DNA of 64,000 nt from Paracoccaceae bacterium. Lineage in GTDB: Bacteria > Pseudomonadota > Alphaproteobacteria > Rhodobacterales > Rhodobacteraceae. The position numbers and the translations under genes are program-made. Where the stretch lies: positions 1,158,322-1,222,321 of the forward strand of contig JAHRYM010000001.1 of the NCBI GenBank assembly GCA_020622085.1. The letters are read 5' to 3'. The notes under the pieces are model-generated. The model saw only the letters and a program-made list of their open reading frames with translations, did no database searches and had not been told where the DNA came from. Within the stretch, counting starts at the first letter, position 1; each line of letters opens with the position of its first letter. This document shows, in pieces, positions 1 to 8,619 of this stretch.

Positions 1-840
1 TCAGACGCCGTCGCCGACGAAGGCCTTTTCGACGACATATTCCAGCGGCTCGGAATTTGCACCTTCACGCAGTCCAAAGCCTTCCAGCACCGCCTTCACA
101 TCGATGTTGAAGGCCAGCGAGCCACAGACCATCGCGCGGTCGGTTGCGCGGTCCATCGGCGGAATGCCGAGGTCGGCAAAGACCTTGCCGCTGGTCAGGT
201 TGTCGGTGATGCGGCCCATGCGATGCGAGGCTTCGCGCGTGGTGGTGGCGTAATATTTCAGCTTGTGGGCATATTCCCCGATCAGCGGATCATCGCGCAG
301 TCCGTCCACCAGTTGCCGGCCGTATTCCAGTTCGGCCACCGTGCGGCAGGTATGCATCATCACGACCGATTCGTAGCGTTCATAGGTCTCGGGGTCGCGC
401 ATCAGGCTGGCGAAGGGGGCAATGCCGGTGCCGGTGGCCAGGAACCACAGCCTTTCGCCCGGCAACAGCGCGTCCAGAACCAGCGTTCCCACCGGCTTGG
501 GGCGCAGGATGATCTGGTCGCCGGGCTGGATGTGTTGCAGACGGCTGGTCAGCGGGCCGTTCGGCACCTTGATCGAATAGAATTCAAGCTCCTCGTCCCA
601 GCTGGGCGAGGCGATGGAATAGGCGCGCAGAAGCGGCTTGCCGTTGTCGTCCAGGAGCCCGATCATCACGAATTCTCCCGAACGGAAGCGCAGCGTGCGC
701 GGACGGGTGACGCGGAAGGAAAACAGGCTGTCGGTCCAGTGCCGGACAGCGGTCACGATCTGGGCATCGGGCAGCGTCTTGGCGGGTGTGGTCACGGAAT
801 CGTTCACGGATGTCGACTTTGCATTGTTGCGGGTTGCCAC
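1..840 (-). CDS. fpr: ferredoxin--NADP(+) reductase (FNR)
   Basis: A 279-residue flavoprotein predicted to move electrons between NADPH and ferredoxin in the cytoplasm. The FAD-binding motif RAYSIASP lies at residues 72-79 and the nucleotide-binding motif GTGIAPF at 137-143. The C-terminus VEKAFVGDGV is typical of bacterial plant-type-like FNRs, whose last residues stack on the flavin. It is the last gene of the minus-strand cys operon, about 70 bases after the DUF934 gene. That position suggests it supplies reductant to the ferredoxin-type sulfite reductase, which is inference from context. The stop codon lies exactly at the window edge, so the protein is complete. Confidence 0.93.
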   Translation of the reverse strand: MATRNNAKSTSVNDSVTTPAKTLPDAQIVTAVRHWTDSLFSFRVTRPRTLRFRSGEFVMIGLLDDNGKPLLRAYSIASPSWDEELEFYSIKVPNGPLTSRLQHIQPGDQIILRPKPVGTLVLDALLPGERLWFLATGTGIAPFASLMRDPETYERYESVVMMHTCRTVAELEYGRQLVDGLRDDPLIGEYAHKLKYYATTTREASHRMGRITDNLTSGKVFADLGIPPMDRATDRAMVCGSLAFNIDVKAVLEGFGLREGANSEPLEYVVEKAFVGDGV

Positions 841-909
841 CCTTGTAGGTGAAATCGCCGTCCCGCAAAAGACGGGTGTTGCACTGGCGGCGCGGCGCGG
901 CCCCCGGTG

Positions 910-1281
910 TCAGGCGCGCAGCCGGGCGCGATAGTGGTGATCTTGCCAGTTGGCGCGGGCCTGCCACTGTTCGACCGGCTGGCGGGCAGCCAGATCCTCG
1001 CCGATCTCGACCTCGTCGAAGCCGGAGCGCCGCGCCATGGCATATTGGTCGGCAATCACATGGCCCGCCGCCCGCAGCCGCCCCCGGTAGCCCCTGCCAC
1101 GCAGCAGCCGCGCCAGGGTGAAGCCGCGCCCGTCGGCGAAAGACGGAAAGGCCACGCGGATCAGGCCGATGTCGTCGTAATGCTGTGGCAGGTCGGCCGG
1201 GGCCGTATCGGGCGCGATCTCGGTCACTGCCCCGTCATAGTCCTCGGCATGAAAGCCGTCGTCGCGCACGATGATCGTCAT
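910..1281 (-). CDS. DUF934 family protein, sulfite-reduction accessory
   Basis: A 123-residue soluble protein of the DUF934 family, usually found beside cysI and cysH in proteobacteria and annotated as a probable accessory of sulfite reduction; the molecular role is not established. The ATG at 1279-1281 overlaps the cysH stop by four bases (ATGA), so I choose it over a longer frame reaching 1437. The central part rich in DDIGLIRVAFPSFADGRGF is the conserved stretch of the family. Translational coupling to cysH indicates co-production. Confidence 0.85.
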   Translation of the reverse strand: MTIIVRDDGFHAEDYDGAVTEIAPDTAPADLPQHYDDIGLIRVAFPSFADGRGFTLARLLRGRGYRGRLRAAGHVIADQYAMARRSGFDEVEIGEDLAARQPVEQWQARANWQDHHYRARLRA

Positions 1282-2042
1282 GCCGCTGTCTCCTTGGCGT
1301 CGTTGTCGCGCGGCAGCGGGCCGCGTGCCACCCTGCCGTTGATGAAATGGATGCCGCATTCTTCCTTGGCAGATCCGCGCCAGCGCCCGGCGCGCGGGTC
1401 TTCGCCCGGCTTCACCGGCGAGGTGCAGGGCGCGCATCCGATCGACGGATAGCCTTTCGTCACAAGCGGATGGCGGGGCAGGCGGTTGTTGACCATGTAT
1501 TCCTCAAGGTCGTCGCGGCCCCAATGTGCCAGCGGGTTGACCTTGAGCCGCTTGTCGCCTTCGACCTCGAAAAACTCCAGGGCTGCGCGCGAACCGGCCT
1601 GAAAGCGCTTGCGCCCGGTGATCCAGCCGCCAAAGCCCTGAAGCGCGCGTTCCAGCGGCAGGGTCTTGCGCAGGTCGCAGCAGGCGTCGGTCGAGAACTG
1701 GTGGAGCGTCCCGTCGGGATCGTCGCGCCAGATCGCCCCCGCATCGGCCCGGATCGTGCGGATGTCGGTCAGGGGAAGGCGTTCGGCCAGTTCCTGCTGA
1801 TAGGTCAGCGTTTCGGGAAACAGCACCATCGTGTCGATGAACAGAACCGGGGTCGCGGGCGCGAGCACCGACACGAGGTGCAAAAGCACCACGGATTCGG
1901 CGCCGAAAGACGACACCAGCGCCAGTTTCCCCACATCCGCGTCATGCAGCGCCCGTTCCAGGACGGCGGTGGCGGAATGGTGCCTGTAGCGTTCGTTCAG
2001 GCGCGCGGCCTTTTCTGTCAGGTTTCGGGCGTTATGCGGCAT
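1278..2042 (-). CDS. cysH: phosphoadenylyl/adenylyl-sulfate reductase CysH
   Basis: A 254-residue reductase that converts (phospho)adenylyl sulfate to sulfite with thioredoxin. A paired Cys121-Cys122 and a CxxC at Cys203/Cys206 are the four ligands of the [4Fe-4S] cluster seen in APS-using bacterial enzymes. The C-terminal ECGIH (Cys229) is the catalytic cysteine motif. The SSFGAES stretch at 44-50 is the nucleotide-binding loop. The cluster ligands favour APS rather than PAPS as substrate, which is a family rule and not shown here. The ATG overlaps the end of cysI by 11 bases, so the two genes are coupled. A longer frame to 2249 is antisense to cysI and has no support. Confidence 0.93.
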   Translation of the reverse strand: MPHNARNLTEKAARLNERYRHHSATAVLERALHDADVGKLALVSSFGAESVVLLHLVSVLAPATPVLFIDTMVLFPETLTYQQELAERLPLTDIRTIRADAGAIWRDDPDGTLHQFSTDACCDLRKTLPLERALQGFGGWITGRKRFQAGSRAALEFFEVEGDKRLKVNPLAHWGRDDLEEYMVNNRLPRHPLVTKGYPSIGCAPCTSPVKPGEDPRAGRWRGSAKEECGIHFINGRVARGPLPRDNDAKETAA

Positions 2043-3705
2043 CTCGGTCTTCCGTTTCGGCCGGATAGAGCGCGGCCTTGAACGGCGCGGCCCCAAGGCG
2101 GCGGAAGGTTTCGATGAAGGTTTCCGATGCATTGCCGCGCAGGTCAAGATAGGCACGCAGCAGACGCTCGATCGCCGGCACGATTTCATCATAGGCAAAG
2201 CCGGGACCGGCCCGTTCGCCGATGGCGGCGTTTTCGGTATGATCGCCACCCAGCGTGACCTGGTAGTTCTCGACCCCGGCGCGATCGAGCCCGAGGATGC
2301 CGATATGGCCGACGTGGTGGTGGCCGCAGGCGTTGATGCAGCCCGAGATCTTGATCTTCAGCGCGCCGATTTCCTCTTCCAGACCAAGGGCCTTGAAGTG
2401 CAGCGCCAGCTTCTGCGCGACCGGGATCGAACGGGCGGTCGCCAGGGTGCAGTAGTCCATGCCGGGGCAGGCGATGATGTCGGACAGAAGGCCCGCGTTC
2501 GCCGTGGCCAGCCCCGCCTGTTGCAGGCGCGCGAACAGCACCGGCAGATCGGATTTGTGGACATGCGGCAGGATGACGTTCTGTTCGTGGCTGATCCGCA
2601 GTTCGCCATAGCCGTAATCGTCGGCCAGATCGGCCAGCAGGCGCATCTGGTCGCTGGAGGCGTCGCCCGGCGTCTCGCCATGGGCCTTCAGGCTCACAGT
2701 GACGATGGCGTGGCTGTCGTTGCGGTGCGCGGTCAGGTTGGTGCCCGCCCAGGTGCGGAAGGCCGCATCGGCCGCCAGACCCGCATCATAGGCATCGACG
2801 GGGGCGTTGCGGAAGGCCGGAGGCGCGAAGGCCGCCTTGATCTCGGCCAGCAGATACTGATCGGCGCCGCCGAACTGGCTGCGATACAGCGCGAATTTCG
2901 CTTCCACCGCATCGCGAAAGGACTCAAGGCCGTTTTCGAAGACGGTGATCTTGATCCGTGCCTTGAACTTGTTGTCGCGCCGCCCCATCAGGTTGTAGGT
3001 CGACACGATGGCTTCAAGGTAGGGCAGCAGGTCGGCCTTGGGCAGGAAGTCGCGGATGACGCGCGCGACCATCGGCGTGCGGCCCAGGCCGCCGCCCACC
3101 AGGATTTGATACCCCATCTCGCCCCTGTCGTTCAGCACCGTGCGGACGCCGATATCGTTGGAGGCGGTCACGGCGCGGTCCGCCGGTGCGCCGGTGACGG
3201 CGATCTTGAACTTCCGCGGCAGGAACTGGAATTCCGGGTGGTCGGTCGACCATTGCCGGATCAGTTCGGCCACCGGACGGGGGTCTTCGATCTCATCCGC
3301 GGCGGCGCCGGCAAAGTGGTCGGCGGTCACGTTGCGGATCGTGTTGCCCGAGGTCTGGATCGAATGCATTTCCACCTGCGCCAGTGCTTCCAGGATGTCG
3401 GGGACATCGGTCAGCTTCGGCCAGTTGAACTGGATGTTCTGGCGCGTGGTGAAATGGCCGTAGCCCTTGTCCCAGCGGTCGGCGATATAGGCCAGCTGGC
3501 GCATCTGCGCCGAGCGCAGCGTGCCATAGGGGATCGCCACGCGCAGCATGTAGGCGTGAAGCTGCAGGTAAAGCCCGTTCATCAGCCGCAGCGGGCGGAA
3601 TTCATCCTCGGTCAGGCTTCCCGCCAGCCGGCGTTCGACCTGGGCACGGAACTGACGGTTGCGCTCGGCCACGAAGGCGGCGTCGAAGTCGCTGTATTCA
3701 TACAT
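2032..3705 (-). CDS. cysI: sulfite reductase hemoprotein CysI/NirA-like
   Basis: A 557-residue siroheme and [4Fe-4S] enzyme that reduces sulfite to sulfide by six electrons. Cys413 and Cys419 (CPGMDYC) and Cys456 and Cys460 (SGCINAC) are the cluster and siroheme-bridging ligands. The tandem ferredoxin-like repeats of the family are visible around residues 60-130 and 330-385. No flavoprotein subunit (CysJ) is present, and fpr ends the same operon, so reduction through ferredoxin is likely. The start at 3703-3705 (MYEYSDFD) lies inside the end of the upstream DUF2849 gene (8-base overlap), matching the tight operon layout. Nitrite reductase NirA is the main alternative, but cysH next door argues for sulfite. 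Confidence 0.92.
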   Translation of the reverse strand: MYEYSDFDAAFVAERNRQFRAQVERRLAGSLTEDEFRPLRLMNGLYLQLHAYMLRVAIPYGTLRSAQMRQLAYIADRWDKGYGHFTTRQNIQFNWPKLTDVPDILEALAQVEMHSIQTSGNTIRNVTADHFAGAAADEIEDPRPVAELIRQWSTDHPEFQFLPRKFKIAVTGAPADRAVTASNDIGVRTVLNDRGEMGYQILVGGGLGRTPMVARVIRDFLPKADLLPYLEAIVSTYNLMGRRDNKFKARIKITVFENGLESFRDAVEAKFALYRSQFGGADQYLLAEIKAAFAPPAFRNAPVDAYDAGLAADAAFRTWAGTNLTAHRNDSHAIVTVSLKAHGETPGDASSDQMRLLADLADDYGYGELRISHEQNVILPHVHKSDLPVLFARLQQAGLATANAGLLSDIIACPGMDYCTLATARSIPVAQKLALHFKALGLEEEIGALKIKISGCINACGHHHVGHIGILGLDRAGVENYQVTLGGDHTENAAIGERAGPGFAYDEIVPAIERLLRAYLDLRGNASETFIETFRRLGAAPFKAALYPAETEDRDAA

Positions 3706-4018
3706 TCGTGCTCTCCCGCGCGGCATCTTGCTGCTTGCCGTGGACATAGTTCGAAGGGCCGCGTGTGCGGAATGTTTCACGGAAATGGATCGGCTCGGGG
3801 CCGTTCGGCCCGGCCTTGGCGTCTGCCAGATAGGGGCCGACGACAAGCAGCTTTTGTGCCGATGCGTTCAAGAGACGCAACTGGGCGTGGGCTTCGTCCT
3901 CGATCAGCTCGGCCTCGTGGTGGTGGCGCGACCAGCGGTCGTCGGCGGTCAGGTAGACCACGTCGCCCATGGCCAGGTCATTGGCGGTCACGACTTTGGG
4001 GATATATCTGCGCGACAT
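3698..4018 (-). CDS. DUF2849 family protein
   Basis: A 106-residue protein, first gene of the sulfur-assimilation operon. It starts MSRRYIPKVVTANDL and has the stretch GDVVYLTADDRWSRHH, which matches my recollection of DUF2849 proteins that sit in front of cysI in alphaproteobacteria. Its biochemical function is unknown. The ATG at 4016-4018 is preferred over the long upstream frame because that frame would run through the divergent promoter region and into the Lrp gene. It overlaps the cysI start by 8 bases. The rest of the operon suggests a regulatory or assembly role in sulfite reduction. Confidence 0.8.
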   Translation of the reverse strand: MSRRYIPKVVTANDLAMGDVVYLTADDRWSRHHHEAELIEDEAHAQLRLLNASAQKLLVVGPYLADAKAGPNGPEPIHFRETFRTRGPSNYVHGKQQDAARESTNV

Positions 4019-4103
4019 CGGCGGGCTTTCCGTTCCAGGGGCTTCGGGGTGGCTCTGATTTCCAGTGCAATATAGGAAAATGTCCTTGTCCTTGGCTATA
4101 TAT

Positions 4104-4163
4104 GCGGCAAGAAAAGGAACATCGTCCCGTTTGCCGCCAAGTTTGCGGCATTCGTTTTTCGAA
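4104..4163. promoter_or_regulatory. candidate operators between the cys operon and the Lrp-type regulator
   Basis: The 160-base divergent region holds repeated half-sites. GCGGCAA at 4104-4110 faces TTGCCGC at 4131-4137. TGCCGC at 4132-4137 forms a second inverted pair with GCGGCA at 4145-4150 (7-base gap). A separate dyad TTCG-TTTTT-CGAA lies at 4151-4163, just before the regulator's ATG at 4179. Spaced dyads like these fit an Lrp-family dimer acting on its own gene and on the cys operon. The assignment is inference from position and symmetry. Confidence 0.4.
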
Positions 4164-4178
4164 GTGAAGGAAATTGGA

Positions 4179-4640
4179 ATGGCTGTCCAGCTTGATGACA
4201 CAGACCGGAAAATCCTTGCCGAACTGCAAGAGAACGCGGACCGTTCGCTCGACGAGATCGCCCGCAAGATCGGGTCTTCCAAGACACCGGTCTGGAACCG
4301 GATCCGCAAGATGCGCGAACTGGGGGTGATCCGCCAGCAGACGGTGATTCTGGATCCCGATGCCTTGGGGCTCGAGGCGTGTTTCTTCGTGCTGATCCGC
4401 ACCTCCGAACACGAGGCCGATTGGCAGAAGGCCTTTCTGGAGACCGTCCGCAAGCGCCCCGAGGTGCTCGAGGCGCACCGGCTGGCGGGCGACATCGACT
4501 ATATCCTGAAGGTGCGGGTGAAGAACGCGCGCGCCTATGACGTGTTCTACCAGGCGCTGATTTCCGAGGTGCGGATCTACAACGTCACGGCGCTGCTGAG
4601 CATGGAGGAGATCAAGGCGACGACCCATCTGCCGCTGTGA
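4179..4640 (+). CDS. Lrp/AsnC family transcriptional regulator
   Basis: A 153-residue regulator. An N-terminal winged helix-turn-helix (LDDTDRKILAELQENADRS, then EIARKIGSSKTPVWNRIRKM) is followed by a ligand-binding RAM/AsnC domain (about 65-150, with LAGDIDYILKVRV). Lrp-family proteins form dimers and higher oligomers and sense amino acids or small metabolites. It is transcribed away from the DUF2849-cysI-cysH operon across a dyad-rich region, so it probably controls sulfate assimilation and itself. The ATG at 4179 gives the family's usual length and a direct HTH start; GAAGTGAAGG lies upstream as a ribosome-binding site. Confidence 0.9.
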   Translation: MAVQLDDTDRKILAELQENADRSLDEIARKIGSSKTPVWNRIRKMRELGVIRQQTVILDPDALGLEACFFVLIRTSEHEADWQKAFLETVRKRPEVLEAHRLAGDIDYILKVRVKNARAYDVFYQALISEVRIYNVTALLSMEEIKATTHLPL

Positions 4641-4670
4641 TCCGGCAGGATGTGCACAGGGGCGCGTCCC

Positions 4671-5540
4671 TCAGCGACCGGGGCGCTGGGCCACGATCAC
4701 CCCCGCAAGCACCAGCGCCGCGCCACCCAGTTGCGGCCAGTTGAAGGGCGCCCCCAGCATCCAGACGAAGACCATCGTGTAGAAGGGGGCCGCATTCATG
4801 TGCATGGCCGCGATGCCGATGCCCAGCCTTTCGACCGAGACAATCCACAAGACCTGCGAGATCGCCAGCGATCCGATGCCGTAATAGGCCAGCATGATCA
4901 GGTTCGACGTGTCGATCGCTGCCCAGTCGATGCTGGTCTTGCCGGCGATTCCCATGGCCAGCGCACAAATGATCGTGGCCAGCGCCGCGCCGGCAAATGT
5001 CAGCGCCGAACGGCCGACCGGGGAAAGGTCGGGCAGGGCGCGGATGGTTTCGCGCGATCCCCAGCAGAAGCCAACGGTCGAACCAAAGGCGAGCAGCGCC
5101 CCCAGACCAAGCCCGAGGCTGCCGATCCCCGACAGATAGGCGAGTGTTCCGCCCAGCAGCGCAAGCCCGAGGCCCGCAAGCAGAAGCAGGCTCAGGCGGC
5201 GGCCGTCGAACAGGCATTCAAGGGTGATCCCGACGACGGGCATGGTCGAGGCAATGATCGCCACAGTCACCGCATCGGTCATCTGTTGCGCCAGCACGAT
5301 CAGGAAGGCGCCGAGGCCAAATCCGACCGCTCCGATCATCAGCCCGCGCCGCCATGGCGCCGCCATCAAGGCGGCCCGCCCGTCAAGCAGGAACCAGAGC
5401 GGCAGCAGAAGCAGCGTCGCCGATCCCATGCGCAGCGCCGTCAGCGGCAGGGCGCCATAGATCGGCAGCAGATGGTCGACCGTGGGAAACCCGGTGGCCC
5501 AGATCAGCATCGAGGCCATGCCAAGCAGGTTGGCGGTCAT
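4671..5540 (-). CDS. EamA-family (DMT) transporter
   Basis: A 289-residue integral membrane protein with about ten hydrophobic segments arranged as two five-helix EamA repeats, typical of drug/metabolite exporters. The substrate cannot be told from sequence. An in-frame GTG at 5585 would add 15 residues; the ATG at 5540 (MTANLLGMASMLIWATGFP) places the first membrane helix at the very start as in relatives. It is convergent with the Lrp-like gene and has no operon partner. A second EamA protein lies at 19734-20669. Confidence 0.85.
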   Translation of the reverse strand: MTANLLGMASMLIWATGFPTVDHLLPIYGALPLTALRMGSATLLLLPLWFLLDGRAALMAAPWRRGLMIGAVGFGLGAFLIVLAQQMTDAVTVAIIASTMPVVGITLECLFDGRRLSLLLLAGLGLALLGGTLAYLSGIGSLGLGLGALLAFGSTVGFCWGSRETIRALPDLSPVGRSALTFAGAALATIICALAMGIAGKTSIDWAAIDTSNLIMLAYYGIGSLAISQVLWIVSVERLGIGIAAMHMNAAPFYTMVFVWMLGAPFNWPQLGGAALVLAGVIVAQRPGR

Positions 5541-5844
5541 TCGCGCCGATTTCGCCCCATGGGCGGGAAGGGAAGACAGGGTCACGGGCTGGCGGCCTTT
5601 TGGGGGAAGGATGCGGTCAGAGCATACCCTGCCGCTGTCGGTCAGTGCTGTCGGTGCCAGCCGCGACACCGGGTGACGCAAATGCACACCGCCCCTGGTG
5701 GCGGCCGGTCTGCGCGTGCCACCTTGGCCAGGGGGAACGCGGTGACCGGCGCTCGCGCCACCCGCAATCCCGCCTGCGCCCGGCCGCCTTGCGCCCCCGC
5801 GCCCCCACATCGCCACAATGGCGATGCGCACAGGGTCCGGCCGC
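5541..5844. other. intergenic region, no gene seen
   Basis: About 300 bases between the EamA gene start and the tpiA stop. It is GC-rich, with overlapping frames in all directions but no frame that looks like protein. It should contain the EamA promoter and the tpiA 3' end; I see no convincing hairpin with a T-run. Confidence 0.5.
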
Positions 5845-6597
5845 TCAGGTTGCGTCAGGGGCTTCCAGTGCGGTGATGATGGCGCCGAAATCGGCGGCCT
5901 TCAGGCTTGCGCCGCCGACCAGCGCGCCGTCGACATCGGGGACCGCGAATATCTGTCCGGCATTTTCCGGCTTGACCGAACCGCCGTAAAGCAGCCGCAT
6001 CCCTTCGGCGGCGGCGCCGAAACGCTGCCTGAGCCCGCCACGCAGGAAGGCATGGACCTCGGCGATCTGTTCAAGCGTCGGTGTGCGCCCGGTCCCGATC
6101 GCCCAGACCGGCTCATAGGCGATGATGGTGCGTGCACCGGCGCTGTCGGGAACCGAACCGGCAAGCTGCCGGCCGACGACGGCCAGCGTTTCGCCGGCAT
6201 CGCGCTGGGCCAGCGTTTCCCCAAGGCAGATGACCGGCGTCAGGCCAGCGGCTATCGCGGTCTCTGCCTTGGCGCGAATCAGATCGTCGGTTTCGCCGTG
6301 GTCGGCGCGGCGTTCGGAATGGCCAAGGATCACATGGCTCGCGCCTGCATCCTTCAGCATCGCGGCCGCGATGTCGCCGGTATGGGCGCCCGAGGCGTTC
6401 GGGTGGCAATCCTGCCCGCCGACATCGATCGGGCTGCCCGAGGTGACCTCGGACATCCAGACGATGTGCGTCGCCGGCGGGCACAGAAGCACGTCACATG
6501 TGGGTGCCGGATGGGCGGCGACAAGCGCCGCGACCTCGGCCAATGCGGCGCGTGACCCGTTCATCTTCCAGTTTCCGGCGGCAAGTCTTCGGCGCAT
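5845..6597 (-). CDS. tpiA: triosephosphate isomerase
   Basis: A 250-residue TIM-barrel enzyme that interconverts glyceraldehyde 3-phosphate and dihydroxyacetone phosphate. Visible motifs are GNWKMN with the active-site Asn and Lys, GHSERR with the electrophilic His, [11 protein letters not shown] with the catalytic Glu and start of loop 6, and GGSVKPEN and GGASL phosphate-binding loops near the C-terminus. Length is normal. It stands alone here; the other glycolytic genes in the window (fba, pgk) are near 34 kb. Confidence 0.97.
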   Translation of the reverse strand: MRRRLAAGNWKMNGSRAALAEVAALVAAHPAPTCDVLLCPPATHIVWMSEVTSGSPIDVGGQDCHPNASGAHTGDIAAAMLKDAGASHVILGHSERRADHGETDDLIRAKAETAIAAGLTPVICLGETLAQRDAGETLAVVGRQLAGSVPDSAGARTIIAYEPVWAIGTGRTPTLEQIAEVHAFLRGGLRQRFGAAAEGMRLLYGGSVKPENAGQIFAVPDVDGALVGGASLKAADFGAIITALEAPDAT

Positions 6598-6698
6598 TCG
6601 GCTCTCCAGGGTGGCGTGACTTCAGGGTTTGCGCGCCCTGGTCCAGCGGATCGCACCTGTGGTCTGGCGGGGGCCAGGCGGACCGGCTGCCGGGCGCC

Positions 6699-7058
6699 TC
6701 AGGCGGCGGGGGATTCCTTGAACTTGATTGATTCGCCGCAACCGCAGGCTTCGGTGACGTTCGGGTTGTTGAACCTGAAGCCGCTTTCCAGAAGGCCGGT
6801 TTCATAGTCGATTTCCGTGCCGAACAGGAACATCTGAGCCATGGGCGCGATCATAACCCGGGCGCCATCCTGTTCTACGACCTCGTCCATCGGGTTGACG
6901 CTGTCGGCGAAGTCCATGGTGTATTCCATGCCCGCGCAGCCGCCCTTGCGCAGGCCGATGCGCAGGCCTTGCTTGCCGTCCCTTGCCATCAGGCGGGAAA
7001 TCTGCGCGGCGGCGCGCGGGGTCATGGTCAGGGCCTGTTTGCCGGGAATGCCGAACAT
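6699..7058 (-). CDS. IscA/SufA/HesB-type Fe-S carrier
   Basis: A 119-residue A-type carrier that accepts Fe-S clusters and passes them to target proteins. The three family cysteines are visible: Cys in RKGGCAGMEY and the CGCGES pair near the C-terminus (TEACGCGESIKF). The protein could be SufA or ErpA; sequence by eye does not separate them. Its neighbours are not suf genes, although a sufT gene lies 1.5 kb away on the same strand. Confidence 0.88.
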   Translation of the reverse strand: MFGIPGKQALTMTPRAAAQISRLMARDGKQGLRIGLRKGGCAGMEYTMDFADSVNPMDEVVEQDGARVMIAPMAQMFLFGTEIDYETGLLESGFRFNNPNVTEACGCGESIKFKESPAA

Positions 7059-7098
7059 GGGCGGGTCTTTCGGTCTGTTGCGCGTGTTGCCCTTGAAT

Positions 7099-7869
7099 CT
7101 AGGGCAGCCGGGGGGCGATCACAAGCGGGGGGAGCAGATCGCGCAGCCATATCGTGGCAAGCGTCACGCCGATTGCCCATCCGAACGAGGCAAGCGTGCC
7201 GATGATGACGTATTCCGACGCGGCGCGATCCTCGGTTACGGTGCCGAAGCGCAGGACGGATTTCGCCGCGATCAGAAAGCCGATGGCACCGGGCTGGCCG
7301 GCCAGGATCAGGATGAAGACCAGCCCGCGTTCAAGCCAGCCGATCGTCAGCCCGCCTTCGGGCAGGCCGCCGCTCTGGCCCGTCGTTGTCGCCCGGATCC
7401 GCAGGTCGGTGACGACGGGGGCAAGCTGCGCCTCCATCAACAGTCCGACGGCAAAGCCGCCGGCGCGAACGGCAAAGATGAAACCTGCAGCCAGCAGCAT
7501 TGCATGCAGCATCAAATGGGGCGTGGGCGCGGACATCGTGGACCAGAACCCGCCGGCCCAGAGACCGGGCTGCCAGATCGCCAGCGCCAGCAGGGTCGCG
7601 CCATGCGCGGCCTGGTCGACAAGGAAGGCGATCGGGCCGCGCGGGGCGTGGCGGGCTTTCAGCGCGTCGATGGCCATATGCGCCAGTGCCAGCAGCACCA
7701 GGCCGGGGGCGGCGACCGTTCCCAGGGCCGCCTGCGCCGACAGCAACACAAGCGCACCATGCAGCGCCAGAACCGCGGGATGGGTCTTGCGCGCCACGAT
7801 CCAGCGTGTCTGAAGCACGAAATCGGCCAGCACATGCGCGGCGAACAGCGCGATCAGCGTCTCGAGCAT
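7099..7869 (-). CDS. DUF3307 membrane protein, partner of SatD
   Basis: A 256-residue polytopic membrane protein. The N-terminus MLETLIALFAAHVLADFVLQ carries the H/D-containing first helix typical of DUF3307 proteins, followed by several hydrophobic segments. It lies 42 bases after the SatD gene on the same strand. SatD and DUF3307 genes pair in several phyla (satD/satE in Streptococcus mutans), but their biochemical role is unknown. I choose the ATG at 7867-7869, preceded by AAGAGG, over one at 7893. Confidence 0.75.
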   Translation of the reverse strand: MLETLIALFAAHVLADFVLQTRWIVARKTHPAVLALHGALVLLSAQAALGTVAAPGLVLLALAHMAIDALKARHAPRGPIAFLVDQAAHGATLLALAIWQPGLWAGGFWSTMSAPTPHLMLHAMLLAAGFIFAVRAGGFAVGLLMEAQLAPVVTDLRIRATTTGQSGGLPEGGLTIGWLERGLVFILILAGQPGAIGFLIAAKSVLRFGTVTEDRAASEYVIIGTLASFGWAIGVTLATIWLRDLLPPLVIAPRLP

Positions 7870-7911
7870 TGCTGCAGGCCTCTTCGCTTGCATTTTGGAA
7901 AAGAAAGCCGT

Positions 7912-8541
7912 TCAGCCTGCATCCTGCGCCGCCTCGATCATCTCCAGTGCCTGTGACAGGGCGGGATAATCCGCTGCGAGAAGCGCCTGTTCGACGGCTT
8001 GCCGCCTGATCCCCAGGCTTTCGGCCACAAGTATGCGGGTGGGCGGAACGGGTGCCAGCATCGGCAGGATCGCGCGCGCCTGTGCCTGCGTCCAGCCCTG
8101 GGACAGCGCATCCGCCAGACGCACCGCCGCCCCAAGCGCGCCGCCCCCCGCCAGCACCATCTGCGCCGGCGCCTCGATCGTATCCAGCGCGCGCCCCGAA
8201 GCCACGAACACCGGTCCCGTGGCAAGGTTGAGGTCGGGCAAGTGCGGCGGGCGGTCCTGACCGGAGGCAAGGGCGATCCGGGTCGACAGATCGCGCCCCC
8301 CGGCGCGCAGGGCGGCCCGCAACACGAGTGCCGCGCGCAGGGCAAGCCGGGGCCGCATCACCACGATCTGCCAGCCATCGCCGCGATAGCGGCTGAGCGA
8401 TGTGGGGTGACCCTGCCAGGCCGCAATCTTTTCGGCTGCGCTGCCCAGAACGGCAAACGCCTCTTCGATCCGTTCCGGGGCAAGCCCCGAGGATCCGATG
8501 AGGTCTCCTGTCAGAACGGCAAGCGGCACAAGATCTGTCAT
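7912..8541 (-). CDS. satD: SatD-family protein
   Basis: A 209-residue soluble protein. The N-terminal AVLTGDLIGSSGL and the RYRGDGWQI stretch are hallmarks of SatD-type proteins, which resemble nucleotide-cyclase-like folds followed by a C-terminal helix-turn-helix-like region (about 150-200, SLGIRRQAVEQALLAADY). It probably forms a two-gene unit with the downstream DUF3307 membrane protein. In S. mutans satD and satE were linked to acid tolerance; any such role here is inference. The ATG at 8541 follows a short upstream gap. Confidence 0.75.
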   Translation of the reverse strand: MTDLVPLAVLTGDLIGSSGLAPERIEEAFAVLGSAAEKIAAWQGHPTSLSRYRGDGWQIVVMRPRLALRAALVLRAALRAGGRDLSTRIALASGQDRPPHLPDLNLATGPVFVASGRALDTIEAPAQMVLAGGGALGAAVRLADALSQGWTQAQARAILPMLAPVPPTRILVAESLGIRRQAVEQALLAADYPALSQALEMIEAAQDAG

Positions 8542-8619
8542 GCCGGCAGTTTAGGCAACGCGGCGAAATAGCGCAAGTAAAATGACTTTCATATCACAAA
8601 AGAAAGCCAAAACGCCTGC

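Noticed and set aside
2239-4167. 642-codon open frame on the plus strand
   Set aside because: It is antisense to cysI and DUF2849, whose motifs are unmistakable. Long antisense frames are expected at this GC content.
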